Origin: ZC4RG35 sp041747855
GTDB taxonomy: Bacteria > Actinomycetota > Acidimicrobiia > Spongiisociales > ZC4RG35
NCBI GenBank assembly: GCA_041747855.1
Contig: JBGTEJ010000068.1
Location: 1 to 45,507, forward strand
DNA: 45,507 nucleotides
Direction of reading: 5' to 3'
The translations under genes were made by a program, and so were the position numbers. Positions 16,088-24,056 of this stretch are shown here, one piece after another (position 1 is the stretch's first letter; each line of letters begins with the position of its first letter). The notes under the pieces were generated by a model that made no database searches, was not told the origin of the DNA, and saw only the letters and a list, made by a program, of their open reading frames with translations.

Positions 16088-17575
16088 CTAGGGAGCCCTC
16101 GGCACCAACCATCTGCCACCGTGGCTCCGGACCTGTTCCACGTATGACTCCCCAACCTCGGCCTCAAACCAGGGCGCCAATCTCGCCGCCGTATCAGAAG
16201 CCCAATCAGCGATGAAGACAGCTTCGGTACCGGGTTTCGCTAGATCATCCGCGACCTGCCGCCACAACTTCTCAGTAAGGATCTCTGGAGCCCAGCCAGT
16301 AACGGGAATCGACTGGTCCGCCTCCAGTATGTGGAAAATGGTCGGCGTTCCGAGAACGTAGATGTCGCCTCCAGATCCGATCGGGGAAACCCTCGCGTCG
16401 TCCTGAGCATTGGCATAGTGATCGAACACCATCCGATACTGGCTCAATGATGACCCGCTGAGCAGGCTCCCGAAGTCAACCGCCCGAATCGCGGCACTGC
16501 CCAGGGCTGGCAGGGCCAGGAAAACCGCACCTAGCACCCAGAGCCTTCGATGGTTGACACCGCTCCCCACCAGGTGATCGATCCCGGTCAAGGCGAGAAC
16601 TGAGAAAGGTACAACGAGAACAAAGAATGTATAGCCCCACCAATACTGGAGAAGCAAGTACATACCACAAGCCGCAATCGCGAAGACCAGCATCGTCACA
16701 AGCTGATCACCGCCCCGAGGCCGCCTCGTCAAGCTGGCGAGGGCCAGTACGATCGGGACGGCGAACCCTAGTGCAAAGCCCCCTCCACCGCGCACGAGTG
16801 TCATCAACTGGCGCGGGGCCAAATTAAGCACCTGTGGTGGTAGCTCTACCCAGGTGAACCACACGATTTCCCCGGTACCTTGATAGAGGATCCAGAGGCC
16901 GAGCATACCCAGAGGCAGGAAAGCACCGAGAACAAACCATCCGAGCCGTCTCGCTCCCAGAGCCACACCGCGGCCCTCACGGAGGGTGAGAACGATTGAT
17001 GTCAGCAGGACAACGGCAGGTATCAAGAGGGCTATAAGTTTGAAGACTCCGATGATGCCGGCAAGGACCCCTGCAGTCAGGGGCTTCCCCGCACTTGGAC
17101 TGTGCCTGGGCAGAAGCAACCAGACGATCCAGAACAGGAGTGGGCTGATCAGAGCTTCGACTTGGGTCAGGTCCTGAATATCGGCTACGGCGAAATACAG
17201 GCCGGGAGCAAAGATCGGGAACAGGCCAGCCACCCAGCGGTGCAGAAGGTGAGCTCGAAGCACTCGCGCGATCATTACCGCGTTAACCAACCAGTAGATT
17301 GCCTCGAAGATGTGGATCCCTATCTCATCGAAGCTTGTCCAAAGACCACCGACCAGGTAAAAGAAGTAGATCCCAGGCTGCTTGAGATCCCAGATGTCCA
17401 GGTACAGGGTTGCCCCTTCAGACATCATCCGCGCATAGACATTGAACATCGCCTGGTCGCCGTAGAACGGGAACGGGACAACCAGCACTGCCAAGAGCAA
17501 AGCAGCCAGGGTCGACCATGTGAGGACGCGTCCGAACTGAAACTCCCCGATGCGATTGCTTCTATCGCTTCCCAC
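16088..17575 (-). CDS. Polytopic membrane glycosyltransferase candidate (GT39/PMT-like, GT-C fold)
   Basis: About 495 residues with some ten to twelve hydrophobic segments. The first extracytoplasmic loop has an acidic motif (FYGDQAMFNVYARMM, then LYLDIWDLKQPGIYFFY), the typical place for the catalytic acid and lipid-phosphate contacts of GT-C enzymes. The C-terminal soluble part (after about residue 390) looks extracytoplasmic. The frame is open to a TTG at 17614, which lies only 13 bases from a divergent start; the GTG at 17575 is my choice, though neither has a good ribosome-binding site. Partnership with the adjacent GT2 is inferred from position. It may decorate the polysaccharide or a surface protein. 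Confidence 0.72.
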   Translation of the reverse strand: MGSDRSNRIGEFQFGRVLTWSTLAALLLAVLVVPFPFYGDQAMFNVYARMMSEGATLYLDIWDLKQPGIYFFYLVGGLWTSFDEIGIHIFEAIYWLVNAVMIARVLRAHLLHRWVAGLFPIFAPGLYFAVADIQDLTQVEALISPLLFWIVWLLLPRHSPSAGKPLTAGVLAGIIGVFKLIALLIPAVVLLTSIVLTLREGRGVALGARRLGWFVLGAFLPLGMLGLWILYQGTGEIVWFTWVELPPQVLNLAPRQLMTLVRGGGGFALGFAVPIVLALASLTRRPRGGDQLVTMLVFAIAACGMYLLLQYWWGYTFFVLVVPFSVLALTGIDHLVGSGVNHRRLWVLGAVFLALPALGSAAIRAVDFGSLLSGSSLSQYRMVFDHYANAQDDARVSPIGSGGDIYVLGTPTIFHILEADQSIPVTGWAPEILTEKLWRQVADDLAKPGTEAVFIADWASDTAARLAPWFEAEVGESYVEQVRSHGGRWLVPRAP

Positions 17576-17627
17576 CTGCGTGACATTGTGACAGCTTGCG
17601 GGCTGTGTATTCAACCCTTATTAGCGT

Positions 17628-18497
17628 GTGTCTGTGAGTACTCAATGTGTCGCGTGCGGCGGCGGACTCGGTGCGGATCGGGTCGCAAAGGGCACCCATG
17701 AGTACGCCAAATGCGCCGGGTGCGGTTCTGCGTCGTTGGTCACTGGAAGCCCGGCCTCCGTGTACAACAAGGGCTACTTCGCCGGAGCCAAGGCAGGCGG
17801 CTACTACGACTATCAGGCGGACGAGACTCTCCACCGAGCCACGGGCGCCAAACGTCTCGCTGCCGTCGCGGCGCACGCACCCGCGACGCTGCGTGTAGCC
17901 GATGTTGGATGCGCCCTCGGCTACACGCTGGACGAGGCGGTATCACGCGGCTGGACCGAGGCGGTTGGCGTCGAGGTCTCCGACCATGCCGTGGCTGTGG
18001 CTGGGGGAAGGGGTCACCGGGTCCTCCCAGACCTCGATGAGCTCGAGACCTCGGCCTTCGACGGTGTGATCTTCGGTCAGGTCCTCGAACACATGCCTGA
18101 CCCCAACGCAGCCCTAGCCGCCACGTCCCGGGTGCTCAAGTCTGGCGGCGTCGTCTTCATCGAAACCTGGGATATCGAGTCGAGCACGGCTCGACGATTC
18201 GGCAACCGGTGGCAGCAGATCTCGCCGCCTTCTGTGGTCCACTTGTTCTCGAGCCGAGGCATTCGGATCATGCTGGAGCGATCCGGGTACGAGATAATCG
18301 AGATCACACCTTGGTCGAAGAAGGTTAGTGTCGGCGGCTACTTGGGAGTCATTGCAGGAAAACTCCCCAGTTGGCTGGGCGCTCCTCTCATGACTATTGC
18401 CAATGTGACCCGACTCTCACGCATCGCCATCACCTATAGGTTCGATGACCTCATCGCAGTCGTCGCACGCAAATCCGGGCCACCTACTCCACCGTGA
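17628..18497 (+). CDS. Class I SAM-dependent methyltransferase with N-terminal zinc ribbon
   Basis: A 289-residue protein. Cysteines at 7, 10, 29 and 32 (CVAC ... CAGC) form a zinc-ribbon-like N-terminus. The SAM-binding motif I is VADVGCALGYTLDE (90-103), followed by GVEVS, FDGVIFGQVLEHMPDP and LKSGGVVFIETWD of a methyltransf_23-type fold. Such enzymes often methylate sugars in polysaccharide loci, but the target is not determined. The start is GTG at 17628 or 17634; no clear ribosome-binding site helps to decide. Its 3' end overlaps the end of glmS, on the opposite strand, by 14 bases. Confidence 0.8.
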   Translation: MSVSTQCVACGGGLGADRVAKGTHEYAKCAGCGSASLVTGSPASVYNKGYFAGAKAGGYYDYQADETLHRATGAKRLAAVAAHAPATLRVADVGCALGYTLDEAVSRGWTEAVGVEVSDHAVAVAGGRGHRVLPDLDELETSAFDGVIFGQVLEHMPDPNAALAATSRVLKSGGVVFIETWDIESSTARRFGNRWQQISPPSVVHLFSSRGIRIMLERSGYEIIEITPWSKKVSVGGYLGVIAGKLPSWLGAPLMTIANVTRLSRIAITYRFDDLIAVVARKSGPPTPP

Positions 18498-20310
18498 CCG
18501 TCTTGGCCAGGTTGCGCGGCTTGTCGACATCCTTGCCGAGGGCGGTGGCAAGGTGATAGGCCAGTAACTGAAGCGGCACGACGGCGGTGACGGTGCACAA
18601 CAGGTCGGGGGCCGCCGGCACGCGAATCACATGATGGGCAACGTCACCCACGTCGTCGCCCTCTTCGGCAACAACGACAATGGTCCCACCCCTGGCCTTC
18701 ATCTCTTCGAGGTTCGACATGGTCTTGGTCCTCACGTGACTATCCGTGGCGACTCCCACCACCACAACACCTTTCTCGATGAGAGCAATCGGCCCGTGCT
18801 TCATCTCACCGGCGGCGTAGCCCTCAGCCCGCACATAGGCGATCTCTTTGAGCTTGAGGGCTCCTTCCATGGCTACCGGGAAATCACCCGACCGCCCCAG
18901 AAAGAAGTAGTCCCTGACCGTCAACCAATCTCTCGTCAGTTCCTCGATCGAATCAGAGGTCTTGAGTGCCTCTTCAACCCGCTCCGGGAGACGGAGCATC
19001 TCCCTCACCAGGACTTCGATGGCCCCCTGGTCCAGGGACCCACGCACCTGCGCCATGTACAACCCGAGGAGTTGCATGGCCACAAGTTGCGTGGTGAAGG
19101 TCTTGGTGGCGGCCACACCGATCTCGGGGCCGGCCCTCGTATACAGGACCGCATCGGCCTCCCTGGCTATCGCCGAGTCGACGACGTTGCTCACGCCGAT
19201 CAACTTGGCGCCTTGGGCCTTGGCGTATCTGACGGCGGCCAGGGTGTCGATGGTCTCCCCCGACTGGCTGATCCCTATCACCAGCGAACCATTGTCCAAG
19301 ACCGGGTCGCGGTATCGGAACTCTGAAGCGATGTCGATCTCGACGGGGAGGCGGGTCCAGCGCTCGATGGCGTACTTGGCCATCATCGCGGCGTGAAAAG
19401 AGGTCCCGCAGGCCACCACGTAGACCTTGTCCACACCGCGAAGGAACTCGTCATCGAGGTCCATCTCACTGAGAACGACCCGGCCGGTCTCACTGACCCG
19501 ACCTGCAATGGTGTCGGAAATGGCGTGGGGTTGCTCGTGAATCTCTTTCAGCATGAAGGTCGGGAATCCGCCCTTCTCAGCCGCCTCGAAGTCCCAGTCG
19601 ATCTTTCGATGCTCGGGCTCGAGAATGTTCCCTTCCAGATCCATGAGAGTGACCCGATCCGCTCGCACCTCAACAACTCGATCATCGTCGATCACCATCA
19701 TCTCCCGGGTGTGTTCGAGGAAGGCCGGGATGTCAGAGGCCAGGAAGTTCTCCCCATCGCCCCGACCCACCACAAGGGGTGACCCTCGGCGGGCGCCGAC
19801 GATCACGCCAGGCTCGGACCGCCTCATCACGGCCAGGGCCAAGGCTCCTTCAGCGAGGCTCATAACCCGGCGAACTGCATCCACCAGGGGCAGGTCGGCC
19901 ATCTCGGACAACATGTGGGCGATCACTTCTGTGTCTGTGTCGCTGCTGAACTCGCGACCCTCTTCAATCAGCTTCCTCTTGAGAGTCGCCCAGTTCTCGA
20001 TGATTCCGTTGTGCACCACTACGACGTCGCCGCGGTCGTCGGTGTGGGGATGAGCGTTGATTGTGTTGGGCGCCCCGTGGGTGGCCCAACGGGTGTGCCC
20101 TATACCCGAATTGGCCGGTGCCGGGTCCTCCCTTGAGACCAGCGTTTCCAGGTCTGCGATCCGACCCGCGGTCTTGATGACATCCATCGAACCCGGTCGG
20201 ATCAAGGCGACTCCGGCGGAGTCGTACCCTCGATACTCGAGGTGCGCCAGACCAGGGAGCAGCACGCTCACTGCCTGCCTGGTGCCTACATATCCAACTA
20301 TTCCACACAT
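18484..20310 (-). CDS. glmS: Glutamine-fructose-6-phosphate aminotransferase (isomerizing)
   Basis: A 608-residue enzyme that makes glucosamine-6-phosphate from fructose-6-phosphate and glutamine, the entry step of hexosamine and peptidoglycan precursor synthesis. The start is fixed by MCGIVGYVG: the ATG at 20310 leaves Cys2 as the N-terminal glutaminase nucleophile, with GAAGGA 6 bases upstream. The glutaminase domain has RGYDSAGVA, GHTRWATHG and HNGIIENW. Two SIS domains follow with CGTSFHAA, ISQSGETIDT and SNVVDSAIAREAD. The C-terminus ends in the conserved DKPRNLAKTVTVE. The frame is open 23 codons further upstream, but that would bury the catalytic cysteine. The leader holds a glmS ribozyme. 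Confidence 0.97.
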   Translation of the reverse strand: MCGIVGYVGTRQAVSVLLPGLAHLEYRGYDSAGVALIRPGSMDVIKTAGRIADLETLVSREDPAPANSGIGHTRWATHGAPNTINAHPHTDDRGDVVVVHNGIIENWATLKRKLIEEGREFSSDTDTEVIAHMLSEMADLPLVDAVRRVMSLAEGALALAVMRRSEPGVIVGARRGSPLVVGRGDGENFLASDIPAFLEHTREMMVIDDDRVVEVRADRVTLMDLEGNILEPEHRKIDWDFEAAEKGGFPTFMLKEIHEQPHAISDTIAGRVSETGRVVLSEMDLDDEFLRGVDKVYVVACGTSFHAAMMAKYAIERWTRLPVEIDIASEFRYRDPVLDNGSLVIGISQSGETIDTLAAVRYAKAQGAKLIGVSNVVDSAIAREADAVLYTRAGPEIGVAATKTFTTQLVAMQLLGLYMAQVRGSLDQGAIEVLVREMLRLPERVEEALKTSDSIEELTRDWLTVRDYFFLGRSGDFPVAMEGALKLKEIAYVRAEGYAAGEMKHGPIALIEKGVVVVGVATDSHVRTKTMSNLEEMKARGGTIVVVAEEGDDVGDVAHHVIRVPAAPDLLCTVTAVVPLQLLAYHLATALGKDVDKPRNLAKTVTVE

Positions 20311-20358
20311 ACGCGTTCCTTCGCTTTGGGGTGGAGACAGTGGGTATGCGTCAGGTGA

Positions 20359-20374
20359 ACCGGTGTGCACCGGT
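20359..20374 (-). repeat. ACCGGT repeat hairpin between ribozyme and glmS start
   Basis: ACCGGT occurs twice, 4 bases apart. The unit is itself palindromic, so it is both a direct and an inverted repeat, able to form a 6-bp stem in the glmS leader downstream of the ribozyme or to serve as a protein-binding site. The remaining 48 bases to the start hold only the ribosome-binding site. Confidence 0.35.
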
Positions 20375-20379
20375 ACCAC

Positions 20380-20528
20380 TTCGTGAAGGATTCTGTTCCG
20401 GGATCGCTCCCGGGTTTTCTTCCTTCATGTGACGACCGTGGTCGGCCGGGAAGGCATCCGCCGAGTGTTTCGATGGCCTTCCTCCTCGTCACCTCGTCGT
20501 TTGACGACGAGGCCAGGCGCTATCTGAT
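20380..20528 (-). ncRNA. glmS ribozyme (glucosamine-6-phosphate-activated self-cleaving riboswitch)
   Basis: Read on the minus strand, the gap before glmS contains the glmS ribozyme elements in order. The cleavage-site sequence is GATA|GCGCC, predicted cut between 20521 and 20520. P1 is CCTCGTCGT / ACGACGAGG (20512-20504 and 20500-20492). The core TGACGAGGAGG follows. P2 is GGAAGGCCATC (20482-20472) with GATGCCTTCC (20458-20449), one bulged C, enclosing ATCGAA and CTCGGCGG. Next are CCCGGC and a 6-bp hairpin, CGGCCG / CGGTCG (20448-20443 and 20438-20433). GAAGGA pairs with TCCTTC (20390-20385) around AAAACC and a hairpin CCGGGA-GCGA-TCCCGG (20413-20398). Against Bacillus glmS ribozymes recalled from memory the core bases match while the stems differ compensatorily. 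Glucosamine-6-phosphate would act as cofactor, cutting the mRNA and lowering glmS expression. Confidence 0.93.
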
Positions 20529-20548
20529 CTCTAACGCAGTTTCCGTCT

Positions 20549-21904
20549 TCACCTTCTCTGTTCCTGGGACGCAAGAGTTGCGTCCACCAGACGTTCAGCA
20601 TACCTCTTGGCCTCTGATTCGGTAGTGGCTTCGACCATCACCCTGATCAAAGGCTCCGTGCCCGAAGCCCGCACCAGGACTCGACCATGCTTGCCGAGTT
20701 GGTCCTCCACCGCTGCGACCTCGTCCCACAGCTCGGTCGCGCCGTCCAGGTCGAAGCCGGGTTCGGTCCGAACCCCCTTTAGAACTTGGGGGTACTCCGT
20801 GATCGCTTCGAGACGCAGCTGACGCAGCTCCTTGCCTGTCCCTGCCACCACATTGAGCAGTTGCACGGCGGTCAGCAGCCCGTCACCCGTCTGGCTGTAT
20901 TCAGTGAAGATGACGTGACCCGATTGCTCACCGCCGAGTACACCCTTGTTCGACTTGAGGGCCTCCATCACGTAACGGTCACCAACTCGGGTCTGGATGA
21001 CATCGATCCCCGCCGCCTCCATGGACTTGTGGAATCCGAGATTGGCCATGACGGTCGTGACCACCAGATTGTTCTTGAGGCGGTCTTGCTCCTTCATGTG
21101 TCTGGCTATCACCGCCATGATCACGTCACCGTTGGCAACCCTGCCGTCCTCGTCGACTGCAATCAGACGATCGGCATCCCCGTCGAAAGCGAGACCGATT
21201 CGACCTTTGGCAACACTCGACAGGAAGTCCGGGTGAGTGGCCCCGCAACCCTCGTTGATGTTTGACCCGTTTGGCTCCACACCGAACATCTCGGCGTCGG
21301 CCTTGAGCCGGGAGAAGAGCTCAGTAGCGGCTCTATAGGCCGCGCCGTGAGCACAGTCGACGGCGAGACCAAGACCCGAAAGCGAGTAGCGAGACGCCGT
21401 CAGGATGTGTTCGATGTAATCCGACATTGCCGTTTTGTGTTCCGTTCGGAACCCGATAGCTTCCCCTATTGCCGACTTCATACCGGTATCTCTGAGCCGA
21501 CCTTCGATCTCCCTCTCCACCGAGTCCGGCAGCTTGGTCCCGCGGGCTGCGAGTAGCTTGATCCCGTTGTCGGGTGCGGGGTTGTGAGAGGCGGAGACGA
21601 TTGCGCCCATGGTTGCCGAAGTCGACTCGGTCAGGTAGCTGATAGCACCGCTGGGCAGGACGCCAACGTCCACAGTGTCGATCCCCGACGCGTGGAAACC
21701 GGCCTGAAGGGCAGAGGACAACATCGATCCGGACCTGCGTGTGTCCTGACCGACCACAACCGGTCCTGAGCGGAGATAAGAACCAGCAGCTCTACCGATC
21801 GATTGTGCCAGTTCAGGTGTCAGATCAGAACCTGCCACACCCCGGACACCATCGGTTCCGAATATGGGCTTCCCTTCGTCGAGGAGACGAAGGAGGTCTG
21901 ACAT
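20549..21904 (-). CDS. glmM: Phosphoglucosamine mutase
   Basis: A 451-residue alpha-D-phosphohexomutase converting glucosamine-6-phosphate to glucosamine-1-phosphate, the step after GlmS. The N-terminal FGTDGVRGVAG, the phosphoserine loop SASHNPAPDNG (phosphorylatable Ser about residue 106), the metal loop DGDADR, the sugar-specificity loop GGEQSGHV and the C-terminal phosphate-binding RASGTEPLIRVMVE are all present. The ATG at 21904 lies 11 bases after the rpsI stop, so it is probably cotranscribed with rplM-rpsI. I see no promoter in the 28 bases between its stop and the ribozyme cleavage site, which suggests transcription continues into glmS. Confidence 0.97.
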   Translation of the reverse strand: MSDLLRLLDEGKPIFGTDGVRGVAGSDLTPELAQSIGRAAGSYLRSGPVVVGQDTRRSGSMLSSALQAGFHASGIDTVDVGVLPSGAISYLTESTSATMGAIVSASHNPAPDNGIKLLAARGTKLPDSVEREIEGRLRDTGMKSAIGEAIGFRTEHKTAMSDYIEHILTASRYSLSGLGLAVDCAHGAAYRAATELFSRLKADAEMFGVEPNGSNINEGCGATHPDFLSSVAKGRIGLAFDGDADRLIAVDEDGRVANGDVIMAVIARHMKEQDRLKNNLVVTTVMANLGFHKSMEAAGIDVIQTRVGDRYVMEALKSNKGVLGGEQSGHVIFTEYSQTGDGLLTAVQLLNVVAGTGKELRQLRLEAITEYPQVLKGVRTEPGFDLDGATELWDEVAAVEDQLGKHGRVLVRASGTEPLIRVMVEATTESEAKRYAERLVDATLASQEQRR

Positions 21905-21915
21905 GGTGAGCGCCC

Positions 21916-22308
21916 CTAGCGCTTGGTGTATTGGGGAGCGCGCCGAGCCTTGCGCAACCCGTACTTCTTGCTTTCCACGACCCGGGCATCGCGGGTCAGC
22001 ATTCCAGCCTTCTTCAAAGTCGGCCGGAGCTCAGGCTCGAGTTCGATCAAGGCCCGGGCGATGCCAAGCCTGAGAGCGTCGGCCTGACCGGTGGAACCGC
22101 CACCTTCGAGTGTGGCACTGACGTCGTAGCGACCCTGGGTCTGGGTGATGGTGAACGGCTCCATCACACGCATCCTCGCCGCCATAGTCGGGAAATAGTC
22201 TTCGAGGGTCCGACCATTGAGAACCAGCTGACCCGCACCGTCGTGAAGACGGACTCGTGCCACGGACTCCTTGCGACGTCCGGTCGCGGTAACGAGGGGT
22301 TTGGCCAT
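21916..22308 (-). CDS. rpsI: 30S ribosomal protein S9
   Basis: A 130-residue S9. The N-terminus reads TATGRRKESVARVRL, the middle has GGGSTGQADALRLGIARAL, and the C-terminus SKKYGLRKARRAPQYTKR ends in the basic tail that reaches the P-site tRNA. Its start overlaps the rplM stop by one base, the usual L13-S9 pairing. Confidence 0.98.
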   Translation of the reverse strand: MAKPLVTATGRRKESVARVRLHDGAGQLVLNGRTLEDYFPTMAARMRVMEPFTITQTQGRYDVSATLEGGGSTGQADALRLGIARALIELEPELRPTLKKAGMLTRDARVVESKKYGLRKARRAPQYTKR

Positions 22309-22763
22309 CAGAGTTCCACCTTTCGGATATTGAATTCGAGGGAAGTTGGACCCTGCGCCTCGTGGGGATGCTCAGGGCCGGCATATACCTTGAGCTTGGA
22401 GAGCATCTTCCTGCCCAGTTTGTTCTTTGGCAACATCCCCTTCACGGCCCGCTCGATGATGGCCTCCGGACGTCTTTGGAGCAGAGCCTCATAGCTCTCG
22501 GCCTTGATGCCACCCGGATAACCCGAGTGCCGGTAATAGATCTTCGTCTGGCTCTTGTCGGAGGTGACCGCCACCTTCCCGGCATTGACGACCACGACGT
22601 AGTCGCCGCCATCCATGTGGGGAGCGTATGTCGGCTTGTGCTTTCCCCTCAACACTTGCGCGATCTCAGACGAAAGACGACCAAGCGGCAGATCTGTCGC
22701 ATCGACGACGTGCCAGGAGTGTTCGAGTTCTGAGGCTTTGGGCGAGTATGTCTTCTTGTTCAT
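22308..22763 (-). CDS. rplM: 50S ribosomal protein L13
   Basis: A 151-residue L13. The start is the ATG at 22763 (MNKKTYSPKASELE), preceded by GGAG; the frame is open for 44 more codons but those residues are not L13-like. Family motifs include WHVVDATDLPLGRLSS, GDYVVVVNAGKVAVT, KIYYRHSGYPGG and AVKGMLPKNKLGR. It is the first gene of rplM-rpsI-glmM(-glmS) and divergent from ilvA. Confidence 0.98.
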   Translation of the reverse strand: MNKKTYSPKASELEHSWHVVDATDLPLGRLSSEIAQVLRGKHKPTYAPHMDGGDYVVVVNAGKVAVTSDKSQTKIYYRHSGYPGGIKAESYEALLQRRPEAIIERAVKGMLPKNKLGRKMLSKLKVYAGPEHPHEAQGPTSLEFNIRKVEL

Positions 22764-22833
22764 CAGCTGGGTTCTCCGCACGGCAAGGCACGGGGACGTT
22801 CTGGGAAACGGCTCCGCGACGGGAGCAACGCAT

Positions 22834-22863
22834 ATGCTAAGGCCGGAGGCCAGGTTAGGCCAA
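22834..22863 (-). promoter_or_regulatory. Possible promoter of rplM-rpsI-glmM
   Basis: On the minus strand TTGGCC (22863-22858) and TAGCAT (22839-22834) are 18 bases apart. The leader that would follow has a 5-bp hairpin, GCTCC / GGAGC. The same 105-base gap must also hold the ilvA promoter on the other strand; TATGCT at 22833-22838 is a possible -10 for it. Confidence 0.35.
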
Positions 22864-22868
22864 TCGAA

Positions 22869-24056
22869 ATGATCACGATCGACGACGTATACCAAGCCCG
22901 AGCGCGATTCGAGGGGAGGGTGAAGACCACCCCTCTGCTGCGCTCCAACTCGTTCTCCCGAATGGCAGGTAGGGAGGTCTATCTCAAAGCCGAGTGCATG
23001 CAGCGGGCCGGTTCGTTCAAGATTCGAGGAGCCCTCAACGTCCTGACCCGACTCGACGGCCGCCCAGTGGTCGCAGCCTCAGCCGGCAACCACGCGCAGG
23101 GAGTTGCCCTGGCAGCCTCCTTCGTTGGCTCCCCGTGCACTGTCTTCATGCCCCGGAACGCAGCCATTCCGAAGATCAAGGCAACACAGGATTACGGCGC
23201 AACGGTGCGACTCAAGGGCCTCTCTCTCGCCGACGCTGTCGAGGCCGCACGGCAATACGCCGACAGCCGCGATGCCATGTTCGTCCACCCCTACGACGAC
23301 CCGTTGATCGTCGCCGGGCAGGCGACTCTGGGACTCGAAGTCCTCGAACAGCTACCGGAGTTGGGGACTCTGGTAGTCCCGACCGGTGGGGGCGGTCTCC
23401 TGGCGGGATCGGCGCTCGCCGTGAAGACCCTCAACCCGGCGGTGAGTATCGTGGGCGTTGAGACCGACGCCGCCGCGGTGTACACCGCCAGTCGCAATGA
23501 GGGCCGGCTCATCAAGGACTACCCCCGGGGAGTGCCCACCGTTTCTGACGGCATCGCAGTCTCGGTCCCCTCAGACATCGTCTGGGAGATCATCGAAGAA
23601 CACGTCGACGCGGTTGTGAGCGTTTCCGACGAACAGACGACGGCAGCCTTGACCCTGATCCTCGAGCGCTCAAAGCTCATGGTTGAGCCCGCCGGGGCTG
23701 TGGGTGTTGCCGCTCTCCTAGAGAAGCTGATTCCCGACACTGCTGCAGACCCGGTGTGCATAGTCCTCTCGGGCGGGAACATCGACCTTCTCTTCCTCGG
23801 GAAGGTGGTCCGGCACGGCATGGAGGCGTCGGGGAGGTTCGCCAAGTTCACCGTTCATGTTCCTGACCAACCGGGGAGTCTCGCTCGCGTTCTGGCCATC
23901 GTCGCCAAACACGGAGGCAACGTAGGACAGGTCGACCACCACCGTGAGGGGTTCGATCTCCCCTTCGGCAAAGTCGAGATCGAGATTTCGGTGGAGACCC
24001 GGGATGCAGCGCACGCTGAACGTATCAAGAAGGCGCTCGACGGTTATCTCGTCTGA
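22869..24056 (+). CDS. ilvA: Threonine ammonia-lyase, medium form with one ACT domain
   Basis: A 395-residue PLP enzyme that deaminates threonine to 2-oxobutanoate, for isoleucine synthesis or threonine breakdown. K51 in AGSFKIRGALN is the Schiff-base lysine; AASAGNHAQGVA contacts the substrate; PTGGGGLLAGSALA is the PLP-phosphate loop. One ACT-like regulatory domain (about 318-395, FTVHVPDQPGSLARVLAIVA) matches the medium form, not the long biosynthetic E. coli IlvA. It lies rightward inside an otherwise leftward cluster, between rplM and truA, and its end overlaps the end of truA by 13 bases. Confidence 0.92.
   Translation: MITIDDVYQARARFEGRVKTTPLLRSNSFSRMAGREVYLKAECMQRAGSFKIRGALNVLTRLDGRPVVAASAGNHAQGVALAASFVGSPCTVFMPRNAAIPKIKATQDYGATVRLKGLSLADAVEAARQYADSRDAMFVHPYDDPLIVAGQATLGLEVLEQLPELGTLVVPTGGGGLLAGSALAVKTLNPAVSIVGVETDAAAVYTASRNEGRLIKDYPRGVPTVSDGIAVSVPSDIVWEIIEEHVDAVVSVSDEQTTAALTLILERSKLMVEPAGAVGVAALLEKLIPDTAADPVCIVLSGGNIDLLFLGKVVRHGMEASGRFAKFTVHVPDQPGSLARVLAIVAKHGGNVGQVDHHREGFDLPFGKVEIEISVETRDAAHAERIKKALDGYLV

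Noticed and set aside
15160..16215. 351-codon open frame on the plus strand
   Set aside because: Antisense to the GT2 gene, with no family motifs; the minus-strand frame has clear GT2 motifs.
18631..19326. 231-codon open frame on the plus strand
   Set aside because: Lies antisense within glmS and has no recognisable domain.
20398..20419. Hairpin CCGGGA-TCGC-TCCCGG followed by GTTTTCTTCC on the plus strand, resembling an intrinsic terminator
   Set aside because: No plus-strand gene ends before it; read on the minus strand it is a GCGA-capped stem of the glmS ribozyme.
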